The notes under the pieces are model-generated. The model ran no database searches and was not told the DNA's origin. It worked only from the letters and a program-made list of their open reading frames with translations. A DNA stretch of 35,624 nt, taken from contig CADCIO010000031.1 of NCBI GenBank assembly GCA_902801475.1, positions 1,164 through 36,787 on the forward strand, read 5' to 3'. A program made the translations under genes and the position numbers. This document shows, piece after piece, positions 7,884 to 15,929 of the stretch; the first letter of the stretch is position 1; the number at the start of each line of letters is the position of its first letter. This DNA comes from an uncultured Bacteroidales bacterium (lineage in GTDB: Bacteria; Bacteroidota; Bacteroidia; Bacteroidales; Bacteroidaceae).

Positions 7884-9125
7884 ATGAGAGTACTAATTAT
7901 CAACACATCTGAGCGGGTCGGAGGTGCTGCAATTGCGGCCAATCGACTGATGGAAGCCTTGAAAAAGAATGGTGTCAAGGTCAAGATGCTTGTACGCGAC
8001 AAACAGACCGATCACCTCACGGTGCTTCCCGTTGGACACAACTGGACACAGCCCTTCAAGTTTTTATGGGAACGCTTTTGCATCTTCGCAGCCAACTGCT
8101 TCAGTCGGACAAATCTCTTCCGTGTAGATATTGCCAACACAGGCACTGATGTCACCCGATTCACAGAGTTTCAGAGAGCGGATGTCATCCATCTGCATTG
8201 GGTCAATCAAGGTTTCCTCTCTTTGTCAAACATCAACAAAATCATCCATGCAGGCAAGCCTGTTGTCATCACGATGCACGACCAATGGCATTTCACAGGT
8301 ATTTGCCACTATTCTGGTGATTGCCAGAAATATAAAGAGCTCTGCCAGCATTGTGAACTGATGAAGTGCACGTTGTTTGGTGACCTCGCCAAGCAGGTAT
8401 TCCTCAAAAAAGAGAGGATGTACAGCGATGCCAAACTGACTTTCGTGGGATGCAGTCAATGGATGGCAGATTTGGCCAAGACATCCAAACTCACGCAGGG
8501 ACATCGGGTGATCAGCATCCCCAATGCCATCAACACAGACCGTTTCCGTCCACAAGACAAGATGGAAGCACGAAAGGCTTTCAATCTGCCCACAGATAAA
8601 CGTCTTTTGCTCTTTGGATGCCAACGCATCACAGACGAGCGAAAAGGGTTCCATTACTTGGTGGAAGCGTTGCAACTCATCAAACAGCAGAATCCCAACA
8701 TTGCCAAGAGTTGCGAATTGGTTGTGGTAGGAGGCGCTGCGGAGAATGTGCGTCACTTAGTGCCTTTCAATGCTATCCCTATCAGTTATGTCAAAGACCC
8801 ACAGAAGATGGTGCAGCTCTACAATGCGGTTGACCTCTATGTCACTCCTTCTCTGCAAGATAACCTACCCAACACTATCATGGAATCGATGGCATGTGGT
8901 ACCCCTTGCGTAGGTTTCAAGGTGGGCGGCATCCCTGAAATGATCGACCACAAGGATAATGGCTATGTGGCTGCATACAAAGATGCGCAAGATTTCGCCA
9001 ACGGTATCCTCTGGACTTTGGCTGCCGATCATGGTGCATTGAGCAGACATGCACGCAACAAGGTGATGGTCACTTATAGTGAAAATGCCGTTGCCCGCAA
9101 ATATATAGATGTGTATGAAGATTAG
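7884..9125 (+). CDS. GT4-family glycosyltransferase
   Basis: A 413-residue GT-B glycosyltransferase that probably transfers a sugar from an activated donor to a surface polysaccharide or lipid-linked glycan. The N-terminal acceptor half contains SERVGGAAIAANRL, with a glycine-rich loop, and HLHWVNQGF, typical of Bacteroidales GT4 proteins. The C-terminal donor half has PNAINTDRF near residue 210 and the E-x7-E region around TIMESMACGTPCVGFKVGGIPEMI near 330-355. No signal peptide is seen, so it is cytosolic and membrane-peripheral. It is the first gene of a plus-strand run with a GT2 and a SulP transporter, and its stop lies inside the start of the GT2 gene. Sugar specificity cannot be told from sequence. 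Confidence 0.9.
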   Translation: MRVLIINTSERVGGAAIAANRLMEALKKNGVKVKMLVRDKQTDHLTVLPVGHNWTQPFKFLWERFCIFAANCFSRTNLFRVDIANTGTDVTRFTEFQRADVIHLHWVNQGFLSLSNINKIIHAGKPVVITMHDQWHFTGICHYSGDCQKYKELCQHCELMKCTLFGDLAKQVFLKKERMYSDAKLTFVGCSQWMADLAKTSKLTQGHRVISIPNAINTDRFRPQDKMEARKAFNLPTDKRLLLFGCQRITDERKGFHYLVEALQLIKQQNPNIAKSCELVVVGGAAENVRHLVPFNAIPISYVKDPQKMVQLYNAVDLYVTPSLQDNLPNTIMESMACGTPCVGFKVGGIPEMIDHKDNGYVAAYKDAQDFANGILWTLAADHGALSRHARNKVMVTYSENAVARKYIDVYED

Positions 9126-9912
9126 CATCATTACCGTCACATATAACGCTGAGGCAACCCTGGAGCGCACATTGCAAAGTGTTGCGCAACAGACTCATCC
9201 GGATGTGGAACATCTGATCATTGACGGGGCATCTACTGACCGCACACTGGAGATTGTGAAACGCTATAACTACGAACTCCTCCGTAACACAGCGTCAGCC
9301 CTCCCCCTTCGGGGGCTGGGGGGCTATATCAGTGAGCCAGACAAGGGACTCTACGACGCAATGAACAAGGGACTTCAACGAGCCACTGGCGACTATCTGT
9401 GCTTCCTCAACGCAGGAGACAAACTGCACAGCAAGGAAACATTAGCACACCTTGCTTCATCAGTTTCCAATAGTGTGTCTGTGTCCAATGATTCCCCCAT
9501 CGGAGTCCTTTATGGTGACACCAACATCGTTGATGCACAAGGTCAATTCATTCGCAATCGACGCCTTACGCCTCCAGAACATCTCACGTGGCGTTCCTTC
9601 AAAGAGGGTATGCTGGTTTGCCATCAGGCCTTCTACATCAACCGTCAAATCGCCCTTCCCTACGACACCAACTACCGTTTCTCAGCAGATTTCGATTGGT
9701 GCATCCGTTGCATGAAGGAGGGAGAAAAGCGAGGCATGAAGAACCTCTACATTCACGAGCCACTGGCTGATTATCTGGCAGAGGGAATGACCACAGCCAA
9801 TCATCAGGCATCGCTCAAAGAAAGATTCAAGATTATGGCAAAGCACTATGGGCTATTGCCAACTATCGGACAACATATTTGGTTTATATTCAGAGTTTTA
9901 GTTAAAAAGTAA
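9115..9912 (+). CDS. GT2-family glycosyltransferase with in-frame palindrome
   Basis: A 265-residue GT-A enzyme. Start chosen at the second ATG (9115, MKISIITVTYNAEA), which matches family N-termini; an ATG at 9109 would add two residues. It overlaps the GT4 gene by 11 bases. Visible motifs are VTYNAEATLERTLQSV, DGASTDRT and SEPDKGLYDAMNKG, the signature of the WcaA/EpsE-like subgroup, then FLNAGD at the metal site. Between YELLRN and YISEPDKG, where relatives usually have only a few residues, lies an extra segment TASALPLRGLGG encoded by a GC-rich palindrome (9298-9324). The enzyme probably remains functional because the segment falls before a conserved loop; that is inference. SulP follows after 12 bases. 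Confidence 0.88.
   Translation: MKISIITVTYNAEATLERTLQSVAQQTHPDVEHLIIDGASTDRTLEIVKRYNYELLRNTASALPLRGLGGYISEPDKGLYDAMNKGLQRATGDYLCFLNAGDKLHSKETLAHLASSVSNSVSVSNDSPIGVLYGDTNIVDAQGQFIRNRRLTPPEHLTWRSFKEGMLVCHQAFYINRQIALPYDTNYRFSADFDWCIRCMKEGEKRGMKNLYIHEPLADYLAEGMTTANHQASLKERFKIMAKHYGLLPTIGQHIWFIFRVLVKK
9298..9324. repeat. GC-rich hairpin repeat within GT2 gene
   Basis: CCCCC (9303-9307), a TTC loop (GAA on the other strand) and GGGGG (9311-9315), enclosed by GCCC (9298-9301) and GGGC (9321-9324). Composition is unlike the flanking coding sequence. Confidence 0.7.
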
Positions 9913-9924
9913 AAGTAAGTTAGT

Positions 9925-11604
9925 ATGAAGATTGTTCGACCTTCCAAGCCCGAGTTGTTTTATACGCTCAAGAACTACAACAAGCAGAAATTCACAGCTG
10001 ACTTGATGGCTGGTATCATCGTGGGCATCGTTGCTCTGCCACTCGCTATCGCATTCGGCATCGCTTCTGGCGTGTCGCCCGAGAAGGGTATCCTCACTGC
10101 TATCATCGCAGGTTTTGCCATCAGCGTCTTTGGTGGTAGCCGTGTGCAGATAGGCGGTCCCACTGGTGCCTTCATCATCATTATTTATGGCATCATCCAA
10201 CAATACGGACTCACAGGATTGGCTATCGCCACAGTGATGGCAGGACTTTTCCTCATCCTACTTGGTGTACTTCGTTTGGGTACCATCATCCGCTACATTC
10301 CCTACCCAATCATCGTAGGTTTTACCAGTGGTATCGCTCTGACCATTTTCTCCACACAGGTGAAAGACCTGCTGGGACTTCATATCGAAGGGGCTGTACC
10401 TGCCGACTTCATCGAGAAGTGGATTTGTTACATCCAGAATTTCAACACCGTTGACCTTGCGACAGCCATCGTGGGCATCCTGTCTATCGTCATCATTGCC
10501 TGCACCCCATTCATCAGCAAGAAAGTGCCAGGCTCTCTTGTCGCTATCATCATCATGACGATTGTGGGAATCATCATGACGAATTACTTTGGTATTCATG
10601 TAGATACCATCGGTGATCGCTTCGAAATCAATCCCTCATTGCCAGAGGCGGAGGTGCCTTCACTGAATTGGGACAACATCAAGGGTCTCCTTTCACCAGC
10701 CATCACCATTGCTGTGCTGGGTGCAATCGAGAGCCTTCTTTCTGCCACAGTGGCTGACGGTATCATCGGACATAAGCACGACTCCAACCAGGAACTCATC
10801 GGTCAAGGTATCGCGAACGTACTGAGTCCTATCTTTGGTGGCATCCCTGCCACAGGCGCCATTGCACGTACGATGACCAACATCAATAACGGTGGTCGCA
10901 CGCCTATTGCTGGTGTCATCCACGCTGTAGTGCTGTTGCTCATTTATTTCTTCCTGATGCCATACGCCAAGTACATCCCAATGGCTTGCTTGGCAGGTGT
11001 ACTTGTGGTGGTCAGCTACAACATGAGCGGTTGGCGTACCATCCGTGAGATGATGCACAACCCCAAGAGCGACACCTTCGTGCTTTGGCTCACCTTCATC
11101 CTCACTGTCATCTTCGACCTGACCATCGCCATCGAAGTGGGTTTGATGCTCGCCTGCCTTCTCTGCATGCGCCGTATGGCTGAAACCACGCAGGTCAGCG
11201 TGTTGACAGACGACGACGAGATTGATCCAACGGCAGAGACGGATCTGGCTGAGAATCCGAACATTGAGCACTTGACCATCCCTGAAAATGTGGAGGTATA
11301 TGAAATCAATGGTCCTTACTTCTTCGGCATTGCCAACAAGTTTGAGGAAGTCATGGTGCGCATGAAGGAACGTCCCAAAGTGCGCATCATCCGTATGCGT
11401 AAAGTGCCTTTCATCGACTCTACAGGTATGCATAACCTCACGAACCTCATTGAGATGTCGAAGAAAGAAGGTATTAAGATGATCCTCTCAGGTGTGAATG
11501 ATTATGTGCGTGGCGTTCTGGTCAAGAATGGCTTCAACGAACTCATTGGCGAAGAGAATATTTGCCCCAATATCAACGTTGCGCTCGAGAAAGCCAAGCA
11601 ATAA
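9925..11604 (+). CDS. SulP-family anion transporter with STAS domain
   Basis: A 559-residue inner-membrane transporter of the SLC26/SulP family, which moves sulfate, bicarbonate or dicarboxylates. The N-terminus carries TADLMAGIIVGIVALPLAIAFGIASG, the family signature, followed by repeated hydrophobic segments to about residue 410 and the conserved VQIGGPTGAF and NQELIGQGIANVLSPIFGGIPATGAIART stretches. From about 430 a cytoplasmic STAS domain follows, with the FIDSTGMHNL loop. The substrate cannot be assigned; bicarbonate uptake (BicA-like) or sulfate are the main alternatives. It follows the GT2 gene by 12 bases and so may be cotranscribed with the glycosyltransferases, although a functional link is not obvious. 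Confidence 0.92.
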   Translation: MKIVRPSKPELFYTLKNYNKQKFTADLMAGIIVGIVALPLAIAFGIASGVSPEKGILTAIIAGFAISVFGGSRVQIGGPTGAFIIIIYGIIQQYGLTGLAIATVMAGLFLILLGVLRLGTIIRYIPYPIIVGFTSGIALTIFSTQVKDLLGLHIEGAVPADFIEKWICYIQNFNTVDLATAIVGILSIVIIACTPFISKKVPGSLVAIIIMTIVGIIMTNYFGIHVDTIGDRFEINPSLPEAEVPSLNWDNIKGLLSPAITIAVLGAIESLLSATVADGIIGHKHDSNQELIGQGIANVLSPIFGGIPATGAIARTMTNINNGGRTPIAGVIHAVVLLLIYFFLMPYAKYIPMACLAGVLVVVSYNMSGWRTIREMMHNPKSDTFVLWLTFILTVIFDLTIAIEVGLMLACLLCMRRMAETTQVSVLTDDDEIDPTAETDLAENPNIEHLTIPENVEVYEINGPYFFGIANKFEEVMVRMKERPKVRIIRMRKVPFIDSTGMHNLTNLIEMSKKEGIKMILSGVNDYVRGVLVKNGFNELIGEENICPNINVALEKAKQ

Positions 11605-11641
11605 ATTCCCACTCTACTCCTTTTTTGTTCATTTTTGGTCT

Positions 11642-11664
11642 TTTCCTCATTTTTTTTGAGGAAA
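11642..11664. terminator. Stem-loop after SulP gene
   Basis: TTTCCTCA (11642-11649) pairs perfectly with TGAGGAAA (11657-11664) over a T-only loop. It lies 37 bases after the SulP stop in T-rich sequence. It could terminate the upstream run, and it abuts the promoter of the next gene. Confidence 0.5.
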
Positions 11665-11667
11665 CTC

Positions 11668-11698
11668 TTGCACGTGTGGCAAAACTTTCTTACCTTTG
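11668..11698 (+). promoter_or_regulatory. Promoter of the 1317-residue surface protein
   Basis: TTG at 11668-11670 and TACCTTTG at 11691-11698 are separated by 20 bp, the expected Bacteroidetes spacing. Transcription from here gives a leader of about 150 bases. The leader contains a hairpin, GCCTCC (11713-11718) with GGAGGC (11733-11738), followed by A/T-rich sequence up to the start codon. Confidence 0.75.
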
Positions 11699-11858
11699 CC
11701 ACCTAAAATTATGCCTCCGCCCTTGCGTGGGAGGAGGCGCTCGAGACTAATTAATAACGACTTCAACCTATTTACACATTATTTATAATAAGGAATACGG
11801 GAAAGAGTCAAATGTTTAACTAATCTTTTATTTATTATTTATTAACTACTAACTCATT

Positions 11859-14800
11859 ATGAAGAAATCAGTACTTCTTTTCGTAAGCTTAATGCTTGCA
11901 GCGGTGAGTGCTATTGCACAACCCGCAAAGCCGACAGTGACCTACACTGATTGGGCATCTGTGGAAGAAAAAGCTGACATCTACCTCTACAATGTGGAGG
12001 CAGGTATGTTTCTTTCTGCCGGCAGTGCATGGGGAACCCGTGCTTCCCTAGTTGGCACAAAAGACAAGAGCACCTACAATGACCTGATTATGGGGGCAGG
12101 AGAATTTAAGGGAAACAAGTGGTTTATTGCTGCTGCACAAGACCAGCGAGATGGTAAAGCCTGCTACATGTTCGAAAACAAGAGCGGGAAAAACTATCTG
12201 ACCGCAGACAACAAAGACGGCATTTGGGTGGATGGTGACACCGGTCGTCCTTATGACGGATGGTACATCGCCAAAGACAATGGCGACAAGACCTTCCAGT
12301 TGGGTTACATGCTGAGAACCGAGAAGAAAGACGAGGCTGGTAACGTCATCAAAGAAGGTGACAAAACCGTATATGAGTACTCTTCCATGGGTATCTTCGG
12401 CGTACAAAAATTCGACGAAGGAAACCTTGACACCTATCTTGACGAAAGTACAGCTTACAGCACATGGGCTATCGTCAGCACTGCAGAGTATGAAGAAAAG
12501 CTCCCTGCTTTCAAACTCTACTACATCGCTAAAGGTTTGGAAAAACTCGTTGCTGACGCCAAGGAGCTCGGCATTGAAGCAGATTTCTCTTCCTACGAAG
12601 CTTTGCTCGTCAAAGAAGGTGTTACTTACGATGAAATCAAGACTGCCATTGACAAGTTCTCTCCAGCTGTTAACTTCGGTAAGGTGATTGCTGATGCAAA
12701 GAAGGCTGATGCAGCTCGCGACTGGTCTAAGTATGAAGCAATTTATGTTGATCCTGAATCAACTAATGCAGACTTTACAGACAACACGAAGCTGATCAAT
12801 GCATTCTTGGCATTGAAGAAGGCTCTTGACGAGGCAAAAGAACTGGATGCAGCAAAGGCATACGCTCAGGCACAGGCTCTTTATGCTGACGACGAAGCTG
12901 CATTGGCAGACATCGAAGCAGAGGCCAAGCGTGTCAACGCATTCGTTTCTCTGAAGAAGGCTCTTGATGCAGCTACAGCTGAACATGCTGGGCTTGACTT
13001 CTCTGAAGCAACAGTTGTTTATAACAATGCAGATGCTACTGTAGAAGATATGGCCGCTGCAGAACAGAAGATTAAAGACATCATCGCAGCTGATGATTTG
13101 GCAAAGGCTTCTCTTGACAATCCTGCTGACATCACAGACGCTGTAGGTTACCTCGTTGACCTTAACGCTATTTCTGCAGGTAACGGAACTGTTCCAAAGG
13201 CAGGTTGGACCAGCACGAAGACAAGCGGTAACTTCCACATCAACACTTGGTCTGTAGAAGGTAATGCCGGTAATGATGGTACTAACATGACCACTCCATT
13301 CATTGAATACTGGAAGAGCAAGGGCAATGTTCTTGACAACCAGAAGTTCTTCCGCGACCCAGAGAAGTGGCCATTCACAGCTCCTGCTGGTGCATATCGT
13401 ATCTCTGCCAACATCCGTCTCTACAACGAGAGTGGTGCTACATTCATGAAGGGTGCTTATCTCTTCGGTAACAATAGCCGCACTTCTCTCACAGTGGAAG
13501 GTGTAGAGACTGATGAAGACGGTAATGCCATCAATGCTATTGAGGGTGCTACTTACGGTTCTTACAACAATATGCTGCTTTATTGGAAGGACAGCTTCGA
13601 GACTTATGCAATCGTTCCAGACGGTGGTACACTCACATTTGGTGTACAGACCCAAGATGTTAACTTCAACTGGGTTGCATCTAAGGATTGGAAGGTTGAA
13701 TACCTTGGTGACTCTTACGAGGCGCTCGACTTTGTACGTAAGAACACTCAGCTGACTGTTTCTGTTGATGCTGACACTTACGGAACAAAGAGCGTGATGG
13801 AAGCTTACAATGCTGCTATGGCTGACTATGAGGCTGGAACTGATGCTGCAAAGATTAAGGCTGGCTATGCAAAGGTAGGCGAATTGGCAGAAGAGGTTCA
13901 GGCAAGCGTAGATGCTTATAAGGCATATACCGACAAGATCGCAAGCATTCAGAAGGAACTCGAAACAACTGCATTGACAGGTGATGATGCTGACCGTCTG
14001 TTCGACTACCTGGATGAGCTGGGTGAAGAACTGGGTCCTGAAAGTTACGAAGCTGAAGCACTTGGTTTTGCAAACGGTTATTCTGCATACATCCTTGCTA
14101 ATTGCGAGTTGACTACTGAAGAGATCAAGAAGGAAACTGAATTCCTGGATGAGTTGTTTAACACAGCTGTCAAGAACTCCATGAAGGAAGGTGACGACCT
14201 CACTAAACTGCTTGTGAACCCAGACTTCTCAACTAACGACTGGACTGGTTGGACAAAACAAGCTGCCAGCGGTGGTAACGTGGCTGTGGCTGAAAAATGT
14301 GCTGAGGCTTGGAACAACGCATCGTTCGACATTTATCAGGAGCAAGCTGATCTTCCAGAAGGATTGTATGAAATCTCTGTACAGGGCTTCTATCGCTACC
14401 AGCGTGGCAACCCAGCCTTCCAGGTTTATAAGGATCAAAGCAGTGAATATGTGAAGCCAGGTGGTTCTCCATGTTATGTATATATGAACACTATGACTAC
14501 TCCATTCACCAACGTATTCGGTGAAGAAAATAAGGGTCAGGAGTTCTATGGTAGCACCAACTACGACACCTATAAATACAGTGAGGGCGATGAACCCGAA
14601 TACTATCCTAACGGCATGAGTTCTGCAGCCGTAGCATTCGAAGCTGGCATGTACACCCAGACTGCATATGGTTTGGTTATGAAGGGAGAAAACATGCGTA
14701 TCGGTGTGAAGGGAAGCTCTAATCAGTCTGGTGACTCTTGGGTAATCTTTGACAACTTCAAGCTGACCTTCAAAGGCAAGAATCCTGAGGTAGCTCAGAA

Positions 14801-15812
14801 GGTGCTCACTCTCAAGGCTGAAGCACTGCGCGATCTCATCGAGAATTCTGGCGAATACATGACAGAAAAAGCTCTTAAGGATGCGAATTACGCATTGGGC
14901 GAGGCACAAAAGACTGACCTCAACGATGCAGCTAAGTATGAAGTGCTGATTGAGACTAACGCTGCTTACAACGCTGCTAAGGAAAACGTAGAAAAGGTAA
15001 GTGCTTACAAGACTGCAAAGGATGCTTATGACACAGCTGTCGACAAGTTGTATGAGCTGGATGAAGATAAAAAGGATGAAGTTTGGGCTGAAATTGACGA
15101 GATGGATAGCGAACTCGAAGGCGATGCTTACACAGACCTCGGCAATGAGGAACTTGAAGAGCTGGCCGCTGAGCTGGATGCATTGACTGAAAAGGTGAAA
15201 GAGGCAATCAAGGACGCTCAAATTGCAAATGCATCTGACGAAAATCCTGCTGACTTGACCATGATGATTGTAAATCCAGGCTTCGAAGAAAACAGCCTGA
15301 ATGGTTGGACAAACTCTGGTACTATTGAAGGTCAGGCTCAGGGTAACGACTCATTTGACAACAAACAAGGTTCTTACTATGCAGAGAAATGGCACGTGAA
15401 CGGAACTGTAGATATCAACCAGACTTTGGCTAATCTGCCTGCAGGTGTATATGAAATCACTGCATACGTTTACTCTTCTGCAGAAGACGCTCTCCTCTAT
15501 GTTAATAACGCCAGTGTTGCCGTTACTACTTCTGGACTCTACTCAGTTATTGTGAAACTTGATGAGCCTGGTGACATCAAGTTTGGTGTAAGCTGGTCTG
15601 ATACAGGTGACAAGTGGACTTGTCTGGATGACTTCAAGCTCACTTGCTACGGTACAGAGAGCGAAAAGGAACTCACTCCAACTGAAATTACTGAAATTGA
15701 AATTGATGCTCAACCAGCTAATGTGAAGAACGGCAAGTTCTTTGAGAATGGACAAATCGTGATTTACAAGAATGGTTTGAAGTATAGCGCAACCGGTGTA
15801 CTTCTCCAGTAA
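11859..15812 (+). CDS. Large modular secreted surface protein
   Basis: A 1317-residue protein with a clear signal peptide (MKKSVLLFVSLMLAAVSAIAQ). Residues about 25-215 form a domain starting IYLYNVEAGMFLSAGSAWGT, resembling beta-trefoil-like modules of Prevotella surface proteins. Alanine- and lysine-rich helical repeats (ALKKALDEAKEL, SLKKALDAATAE), similar to FIVAR or coiled-coil spacers, fill about 220-420 and recur near 640-760 and 970-1115. Three beta-sandwich modules alternate with them, near 425-620, 775-965 and 1125-1265, the last two beginning with the carbohydrate-binding-like pattern VNPxF(x)nGWT. The C-terminus (NGKFFENGQIVIYKNGLKY) is a short conserved tail that may direct type IX secretion or anchoring. 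Codon choice looks biased toward a small set (GCT, GCA, AAG, GAC), suggesting strong expression. Adhesion or glycan binding is likely but unproven; no enzyme motif is seen. Confidence 0.75.
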   Translation: MKKSVLLFVSLMLAAVSAIAQPAKPTVTYTDWASVEEKADIYLYNVEAGMFLSAGSAWGTRASLVGTKDKSTYNDLIMGAGEFKGNKWFIAAAQDQRDGKACYMFENKSGKNYLTADNKDGIWVDGDTGRPYDGWYIAKDNGDKTFQLGYMLRTEKKDEAGNVIKEGDKTVYEYSSMGIFGVQKFDEGNLDTYLDESTAYSTWAIVSTAEYEEKLPAFKLYYIAKGLEKLVADAKELGIEADFSSYEALLVKEGVTYDEIKTAIDKFSPAVNFGKVIADAKKADAARDWSKYEAIYVDPESTNADFTDNTKLINAFLALKKALDEAKELDAAKAYAQAQALYADDEAALADIEAEAKRVNAFVSLKKALDAATAEHAGLDFSEATVVYNNADATVEDMAAAEQKIKDIIAADDLAKASLDNPADITDAVGYLVDLNAISAGNGTVPKAGWTSTKTSGNFHINTWSVEGNAGNDGTNMTTPFIEYWKSKGNVLDNQKFFRDPEKWPFTAPAGAYRISANIRLYNESGATFMKGAYLFGNNSRTSLTVEGVETDEDGNAINAIEGATYGSYNNMLLYWKDSFETYAIVPDGGTLTFGVQTQDVNFNWVASKDWKVEYLGDSYEALDFVRKNTQLTVSVDADTYGTKSVMEAYNAAMADYEAGTDAAKIKAGYAKVGELAEEVQASVDAYKAYTDKIASIQKELETTALTGDDADRLFDYLDELGEELGPESYEAEALGFANGYSAYILANCELTTEEIKKETEFLDELFNTAVKNSMKEGDDLTKLLVNPDFSTNDWTGWTKQAASGGNVAVAEKCAEAWNNASFDIYQEQADLPEGLYEISVQGFYRYQRGNPAFQVYKDQSSEYVKPGGSPCYVYMNTMTTPFTNVFGEENKGQEFYGSTNYDTYKYSEGDEPEYYPNGMSSAAVAFEAGMYTQTAYGLVMKGENMRIGVKGSSNQSGDSWVIFDNFKLTFKGKNPEVAQKVLTLKAEALRDLIENSGEYMTEKALKDANYALGEAQKTDLNDAAKYEVLIETNAAYNAAKENVEKVSAYKTAKDAYDTAVDKLYELDEDKKDEVWAEIDEMDSELEGDAYTDLGNEELEELAAELDALTEKVKEAIKDAQIANASDENPADLTMMIVNPGFEENSLNGWTNSGTIEGQAQGNDSFDNKQGSYYAEKWHVNGTVDINQTLANLPAGVYEITAYVYSSAEDALLYVNNASVAVTTSGLYSVIVKLDEPGDIKFGVSWSDTGDKWTCLDDFKLTCYGTESEKELTPTEITEIEIDAQPANVKNGKFFENGQIVIYKNGLKYSATGVLLQ

Positions 15813-15850
15813 ACCAACTGTAGTCAATAATAACATTCTATAATCAGGTG

Positions 15851-15882
15851 GCGGGTTCCATTCAGGAGCCCGCTACTTTTTT
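15851..15882 (+). terminator. Intrinsic terminator after the surface protein gene
   Basis: GCGGGTTCC (15851-15859) pairs with GGAGCCCGC (15865-15873), with one G-T wobble and a 5-nt loop, followed by TACTTTTTT. Confidence 0.85.
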
Positions 15883-15893
15883 GTGCTCTTTCT

Positions 15894-15925
15894 TTTGGTG
15901 GAACAGAAGAAAAGATGTACTTTTG
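15894..15925 (+). promoter_or_regulatory. Promoter of prmC-porZ
   Basis: TTTG at 15894-15897 and TACTTTTG at 15918-15925 are spaced by 20 bp. The -7 box ends only four bases before the prmC ATG at 15930, so the transcript would be leaderless or nearly so. Confidence 0.7.
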
Positions 15926-15929
15926 CAGT

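Noticed and set aside
12759..13655. 298-residue minus-strand open frame
   Set aside because: Antisense to the 1317-residue surface protein gene and Cys/Ser-rich without any recognisable motif; a shadow of biased codon use.
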